A DNA stretch of 64,000 nt from Pontibacter beigongshangensis (GTDB lineage: Bacteria > Bacteroidota > Bacteroidia > Cytophagales > Hymenobacteraceae), in NCBI RefSeq assembly GCF_014332515.1, contig NZ_VFSD01000003.1:62001-126000 (forward strand), given 5' to 3'. This document shows, piece after piece, positions 60,581 to 64,000 of this stretch. The first letter of the stretch is position 1; every line of letters starts with the position of its first letter. Position numbers and translations under genes: made by a program. The notes below the pieces were generated by a model, which was not told the origin of the DNA, ran no database searches, and saw only the letters and a program-made list of their open reading frames with translations.

Positions 60581-61932
60581 TGCGTGTAGTTGTAAACAAA
60601 GAAGGCACATTCGCTTATACCCCATCAGGGGCCGGAGCCATCATCAAGCTGAACGCTAGCTTTAGAGGCACCAGCTCGGCCAAAGGAGCCGATGCGCCTG
60701 GAGCCGCTGCCACCACGCCGGTGGTAAAAGCCATGGGCGACGAGATCGCCTCCTGGGGGGAGGATAACCTTTTCCCGCAAAACGTGATGAAGGACGTGGA
60801 GAAGAGCGAGGTGCTCTCCGACACGCTGACCTGGAAGGCCAAGGCCTGGTACGGCTCCGGCGTGGTGTATGGCTACGTGGAGCTGGATGACCAGGGCAAC
60901 GAGAAGTTTATCCGGAAGCGGATGCCGGAGGTGGAGGAGTTCCTGAAACGCTCCAACATCAACCGCTATGCCCTGGAGGCGCTCACGGACATTTCCTTTT
61001 TCGCCAATGCTTTTCCGGAATTTATCCTGAGCAAGAATCGCAAGAAGATCGTGATGCTCACGGCGCAGGATGCGGTGTTCTGCCGCTTCTCCAAGCCCAA
61101 GACAAACGGCGTGATCAACTACTGCTACATCAACGCCAACTGGGACAACGGGGCCAACATCACTGACGAATACACCACCCGGGTGTCGGTGATCGACCCA
61201 TACTTCGACCCGGTGGAGAGCCTGCGGGCCAGAACCGACGATTTCAAGTACATCTATCCCATCAATGTGCCCTCGCCGGGCAAGGCCGAGTACCAGCTGG
61301 CCAGCTGGAACGCCGTGCGCAAAACAGGCTGGCTCGATGTGGCCAAGGCTATTCCGGAGTTTAAGAAACAACTGTTCAAAAACCAGCTGAGCGTGAAGTA
61401 CCTCATTGAGGTGCATTATGCCTACTGGGAGTGGAAATACGGCGACTGGAGCGCCAAGCCGGTGGAGGAGCGCCAGAAGATTATAGCAGAGGAGCTGGAC
61501 TTCTTCAACTCTGTGATGGCCGGTACCGAGGGCGCTGGCAAGTCCATTATCGCCACTACCGTTCGCAACCCGAACACCGGCGAGGATATCCCGGCCTTCA
61601 AAGTGACGGCCATCGATGACAAGATCAAGGACGGCATCTACATCGAGGATTCGCAGGAGGCGGCCTCCTACATCTATACGGCCGTGGGCGTGGCTCCTAC
61701 CCTGCGCGGTGTCTCGCCGGGCAAGGGAATGGGCGCAGGCTCCGGCTCCGATGCCCGCGTGGCCTTCAACAATTTCGTCTCCACCTCCCGCTTTGAGCAG
61801 GATTTGGTGCTGGAGCCGCTTAACCTGATCCGTGACTATAACGGCTGGGACCCTGAGCTGCAGTTTCGCTTCCAGAACCCGCTGATCATGACGCTCGACA
61901 AAGGCAAACAGGTGCAGCAGGAAACCGCCTAA
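60580..61932 (+). CDS. Portal protein
   Basis: A 450-residue protein, taken from the ATG at 60580 (MRVVVNKEGTFAYTP); the frame opens upstream inside the previous gene. It sits downstream of terminase, separated by the moron, and before a connector gene. WKAKAWYGSGVVYGYVELDD, DISFFANAFPEFILSKNRKK, SASWNAVRKTGW-like and a C-terminal NPLIMTLDKGKQ are typical of Bacteroidetes phage portals. It forms the 12-mer DNA gate. I rely on order and length as well as pattern. Confidence 0.75.
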   Translation: MRVVVNKEGTFAYTPSGAGAIIKLNASFRGTSSAKGADAPGAAATTPVVKAMGDEIASWGEDNLFPQNVMKDVEKSEVLSDTLTWKAKAWYGSGVVYGYVELDDQGNEKFIRKRMPEVEEFLKRSNINRYALEALTDISFFANAFPEFILSKNRKKIVMLTAQDAVFCRFSKPKTNGVINYCYINANWDNGANITDEYTTRVSVIDPYFDPVESLRARTDDFKYIYPINVPSPGKAEYQLASWNAVRKTGWLDVAKAIPEFKKQLFKNQLSVKYLIEVHYAYWEWKYGDWSAKPVEERQKIIAEELDFFNSVMAGTEGAGKSIIATTVRNPNTGEDIPAFKVTAIDDKIKDGIYIEDSQEAASYIYTAVGVAPTLRGVSPGKGMGAGSGSDARVAFNNFVSTSRFEQDLVLEPLNLIRDYNGWDPELQFRFQNPLIMTLDKGKQVQQETA

Positions 61933-61945
61933 CACAACCTATACC

Positions 61946-62944
61946 ATGGCTTTAATCAAAACAACAGAGGAGTTCCGCGCCCACGTGAGCGTGAACAAGA
62001 GCATCGACAGGCTGGACGCCATCATGGCCGATATTCTGCTCGTGGAGCGCGACCTGATAAAACGGCACCTGGGGCCGGAGCTCTACCAGGGGCTGCATGA
62101 AAAATACAACGCCGGCACCCTCACCGAAAAGCAGCAGGAGCTTTTGCACCTGGTGCAATACGCCCTGGCCAACCTGGCCATGGTGAGCTACATGGCCCTG
62201 AGCCAGGTGCAGATCTCGGCCGGTGCCATCACCAAAAGCGACAAGTCGGCTTATCGCTATCAGGTGCGCGAGCTCAAGCTCAACCTGGTCACCAAAGGCT
62301 ACAATGGGCTGGAGGCGGTGCTGGAATTCCTGGAGGAGTATAAAAATGATGAAAATATCACGGAATTGGCAGGAAATTCCGCCGTAGTTGTCACTCGCGA
62401 TTTCTTCGTCAATTCTGCTCGAGAGTTCAGCCAGCACTACAACATAAACGACTCCCGGCTTACTTATTTGAGCCTCCAGTCGATCATCCGGAAGGTGGAG
62501 CCGTTCGCTCTGGAACCGGTGCTGGGGGAGGAGTTTTTCTACCAGCTCCGCAGCGAGCTGAAGGCTGGCCAGGTGAGCGAGGAGAACCAACTTTTGCTGG
62601 AGCGCTACATCCGCCCTGCCGTGGCGCACCTGGTGGCGGCCAAGGCCATTGCCGAGCGCAGCTTCAAGTTCTCCGGAGACACTATCTCCCTTAACCTGGA
62701 GGAACTGGTGGATGACTCCAGCCAGGGAGCCGAAACCGACAACGAGAAACTGCTGCTAAAGAAAATAGAGCAGGCTTACACCGACGGCAACACCTTCCTG
62801 AACAAGCTCCGCGACTACCTCAACAAGCATGCCTCCGCCGAGAAATACGCCATCTACTTCGGGAGCGATCGCTACACGGCCCCTGATGCGACGCAGGTCG
62901 TGTTCCGCAACCAGCCAAATACTAAAGTATTCGCCTTTATCTAA
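61946..62944 (+). CDS. Head-tail connector-like protein (DUF6712 type)
   Basis: A 332-residue helical protein, MALIKTTEEFRAHVSVNKSI, then LIKRHLGPELYQGLHEKYNA, repeated in the second half as FALEPVLGEEFFYQLRSELK. The two halves look like a duplication, as in DUF6712 proteins placed after portal. The 17-mer repeat lies inside it at 62377 and codes SAVVVT. It probably joins head and tail. Confidence 0.7.
   Translation: MALIKTTEEFRAHVSVNKSIDRLDAIMADILLVERDLIKRHLGPELYQGLHEKYNAGTLTEKQQELLHLVQYALANLAMVSYMALSQVQISAGAITKSDKSAYRYQVRELKLNLVTKGYNGLEAVLEFLEEYKNDENITELAGNSAVVVTRDFFVNSAREFSQHYNINDSRLTYLSLQSIIRKVEPFALEPVLGEEFFYQLRSELKAGQVSEENQLLLERYIRPAVAHLVAAKAIAERSFKFSGDTISLNLEELVDDSSQGAETDNEKLLLKKIEQAYTDGNTFLNKLRDYLNKHASAEKYAIYFGSDRYTAPDATQVVFRNQPNTKVFAFI
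62377..62393 (+). repeat. 17-mer repeat, copy 3
   Basis: TTCCGCCGTAGTTGTCA inside the connector gene, at a codon frame that gives SAVVVT as in copy 2. Confidence 0.6.
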
Positions 62945-62951
62945 GCCCCTT

Positions 62952-63113
62952 ATGAGATTTATCTACCTGCTCTGCCTGCTGTTGCTGTTTGGTGGCTGCA
63001 ACCCACGGCTGATGGGCGTTCGCTGCCCTGAGCCACAGAAAACCATGCTCAAGAAGCAGAAGCTCCGCAAGCCCTTGAAACCTGTTAAACAAGCCCCTGT
63101 GTGGCCATACTAA
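62952..63113 (+). CDS. Small lipoprotein, outer-spanin candidate
   Basis: A 53-residue lipoprotein: MRFIYLLCLLLLFGGCNP has a lipobox (LFGGC, Cys16), then a short basic proline-containing tail (KLRKPLKPVKQAPVWPY). Size, lipobox and position next to the endolysin fit Rz1-like o-spanins. The frame opens earlier at 62829, inside the connector gene, so the ATG at 62952 is used. No inner spanin is seen before the window ends. Confidence 0.65.
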   Translation: MRFIYLLCLLLLFGGCNPRLMGVRCPEPQKTMLKKQKLRKPLKPVKQAPVWPY

Positions 63114-63114
63114 A

Positions 63115-63570
63115 ATGAACAAGCACCTAAAGACAAACCCTCCCGGCCTGGCCCTCATCCATGAGTTTGAGAGCTGCCGACTCGAAGCTTACCTGTGCCC
63201 GGCCGGTATCTGGACCATCGGCTGGGGCTGCACCTTTTACGAGGACGGCACCCGCGTGAAGAAGGGCGACAGGATCAGTAAGAAACAGGCAGAGGACCTG
63301 TTTAAAACCATTCTTCCACGGTTCGAGGAGCAGGTGCGCAAGGCGGTGACCGCCCCCCTGACCCTGAACCAGTTCAGCGCCCTGGTGAGCTTCACGTTTA
63401 ACTGCGGCGAAGCGAACCTGAAGAAAAGCACGCTGCTCAAAAAAGTAAACGCCAACCCCGCCGACCGCAGCATTGCCGCTGAGTTCGCCAAGTGGAAAAA
63501 CGGGGGTGGCCGGGAGCTGCCGGGCCTGGTGCGGAGAAGAAAAGCGGAGTCTGACCTTTACTTCAGCTAA
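63115..63570 (+). CDS. Endolysin, GH24 lysozyme
   Basis: A 151-residue muramidase that cuts the peptidoglycan glycan chain at lysis. FESCRLEAYLCPAGIWTIGW has the T4-type catalytic spacing E-x8-C-x5-T: Glu19, Cys28 and Thr34, with Cys in place of the usual Asp, as in P22/P21-type lysozymes. TLNQFSALVSFTFNCG follows. No signal peptide, so release needs the holin downstream. Confidence 0.9.
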   Translation: MNKHLKTNPPGLALIHEFESCRLEAYLCPAGIWTIGWGCTFYEDGTRVKKGDRISKKQAEDLFKTILPRFEEQVRKAVTAPLTLNQFSALVSFTFNCGEANLKKSTLLKKVNANPADRSIAAEFAKWKNGGGRELPGLVRRRKAESDLYFS

Positions 63571-63573
63571 GCC

Positions 63574-64000
63574 ATGCGCCTCTCTATCGCCCTATTCATG
63601 CTCACGCCCTTCCTGGCCACCGTGGAGGAGCTGGTGAACAAATACATCTTCTCGGACTGGAATTTTGTGGTGTTCCTGGTCATTGCCGTGATCCTCGACA
63701 CCATGTCGGGTTTCTATGTGAGCCTTAAGCTCCGGAACATCCACTCCTTCAGGATGCGCTCAGTTTGGGAGAAGATCGCCCAGTATGCCATCGGGCTGAT
63801 CATCGTGCATGGCATCGCCAGCCACATGGTGGATGGGGAGCCAAACCGGGTGGTGATCCTGGTGGTGCCCTTCATCAAGGGGCTTTGCTATTTCTACATG
63901 CTCGCCTGCGAAGCCATCTCTATTGAGGAGAACCTGAACAAAATCGGCAAGGGCATACTCCCGCATTGGATCAGCTCCAAGCTGCTCTCATTTAAAGAAA
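63574..64000 (+). CDS. Holin (phage_holin_4-like), 3' end beyond window
   Basis: At least 142 residues, starting MRLSIALFMLTPFLATVEEL 3 bases after the endolysin stop. It has about three membrane segments (FVVFLVIAVILDTMSGFYV, IAQYAIGLIIVHGIASHM, VVILVVPFIKGLCYFYML) and the LDTMSG...SLKLRN..S pattern of the Cph1/phage_holin_4 family. It should make the inner-membrane hole that releases the lysozyme. The frame is still open at 64000, so the stop lies outside. Confidence 0.82.
   Translation, partial: MRLSIALFMLTPFLATVEELVNKYIFSDWNFVVFLVIAVILDTMSGFYVSLKLRNIHSFRMRSVWEKIAQYAIGLIIVHGIASHMVDGEPNRVVILVVPFIKGLCYFYMLACEAISIEENLNKIGKGILPHWISSKLLSFKE

Larger units (their letters stand above)
32400..64000. 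mobile_element. Tailed-phage prophage, right end beyond the window
   Basis: The block from the integrase to the window edge has a phage order: integrase, immunity switch, early genes, cargo, fibre-type proteins, head protease and capsid, terminase, portal, lysis. It is colinear with strong ATGA overlaps between genes and has AT-rich inserts (34.2-34.9, 39.8-43.5 and 58.9-60.1 kb) that look like cargo. No right attachment site is visible, and tail-tube and tape-measure genes are not seen, so they may lie to the right. The left boundary given is approximate. Confidence 0.85.

Overview
The window looks like a chromosome segment of a Cytophagales bacterium, probably a Hymenobacteraceae member such as Pontibacter or Hymenobacter. 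This is inferred from secreted multidomain proteins with C-terminal type IX secretion (T9SS) sorting domains, a TonB receptor with an N-terminal carboxypeptidase-like domain, a TAnnTTTG-type promoter element, scarce Shine-Dalgarno sequences, and a bioB-bioF-bioD-bioA order. I did no database search, so names rest on motif recognition.

Positions 1-32,350 are host core. Three exported surface proteins on the minus strand (1-7,341; two end in T9SS domains) are followed by the biotin operon (8,555-12,930) and gyrB (13,435-15,396). Next comes a probable sulfur-related group: a TauE/SafE exporter, a DUF2490 beta-barrel, an Rrf2 regulator with four cysteines, a small Cys-Cys ORF and a large TonB receptor. 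The promoters of the exporter operon and of the receptor share a TCTA-N9-TAGA inverted repeat. Then come a DUF481-like barrel, a 1-Cys peroxiredoxin, an AgcS symporter and a glycan cluster (GT4 fused to a helical domain, a second GT4, and a convergent GH130-like gene). Nine copies of an interspersed element (AAATTATTCTAATGAAAA then a CCTCCGGAGG-like dyad) lie between genes from 8.4 to 24.7 kb, nearly always just past the stop codon of the gene they belong to.

Positions about 32,400 to 64,000 are a tailed-phage prophage that continues past the right edge. It starts with a tyrosine integrase, then a repressor/Cro-like divergent switch with a 12-bp inverted-repeat operator, an excisionase-like gene, small early genes, a winged-helix replication-type protein and a stand-alone DNA polymerase beta-like nucleotidyltransferase. 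AT-rich cargo follows (DUF2971, serine resolvase, a HEAT-like gene and a two-TM gene flanked by structured repeats). An HTH-amidoligase comes next; its start codon lies in a hairpin that is duplicated upstream of a 56-residue gene. The late region holds receptor-binding type proteins, a papain-like enzyme, an S49 protease with a probable nested scaffold, capsid, a ParB-methyltransferase, terminase, an AT-rich lipoprotein moron beside a perfect 32-bp palindrome, portal, connector and a spanin/endolysin/holin cassette cut by the window edge.

The features I find most worth testing are the duplicated start-codon hairpin with the HTH-amidoligase, the cassette-like repeats around 42.1-43.6 kb, the host 3' repeat family, and the shared Rrf2-type operator.
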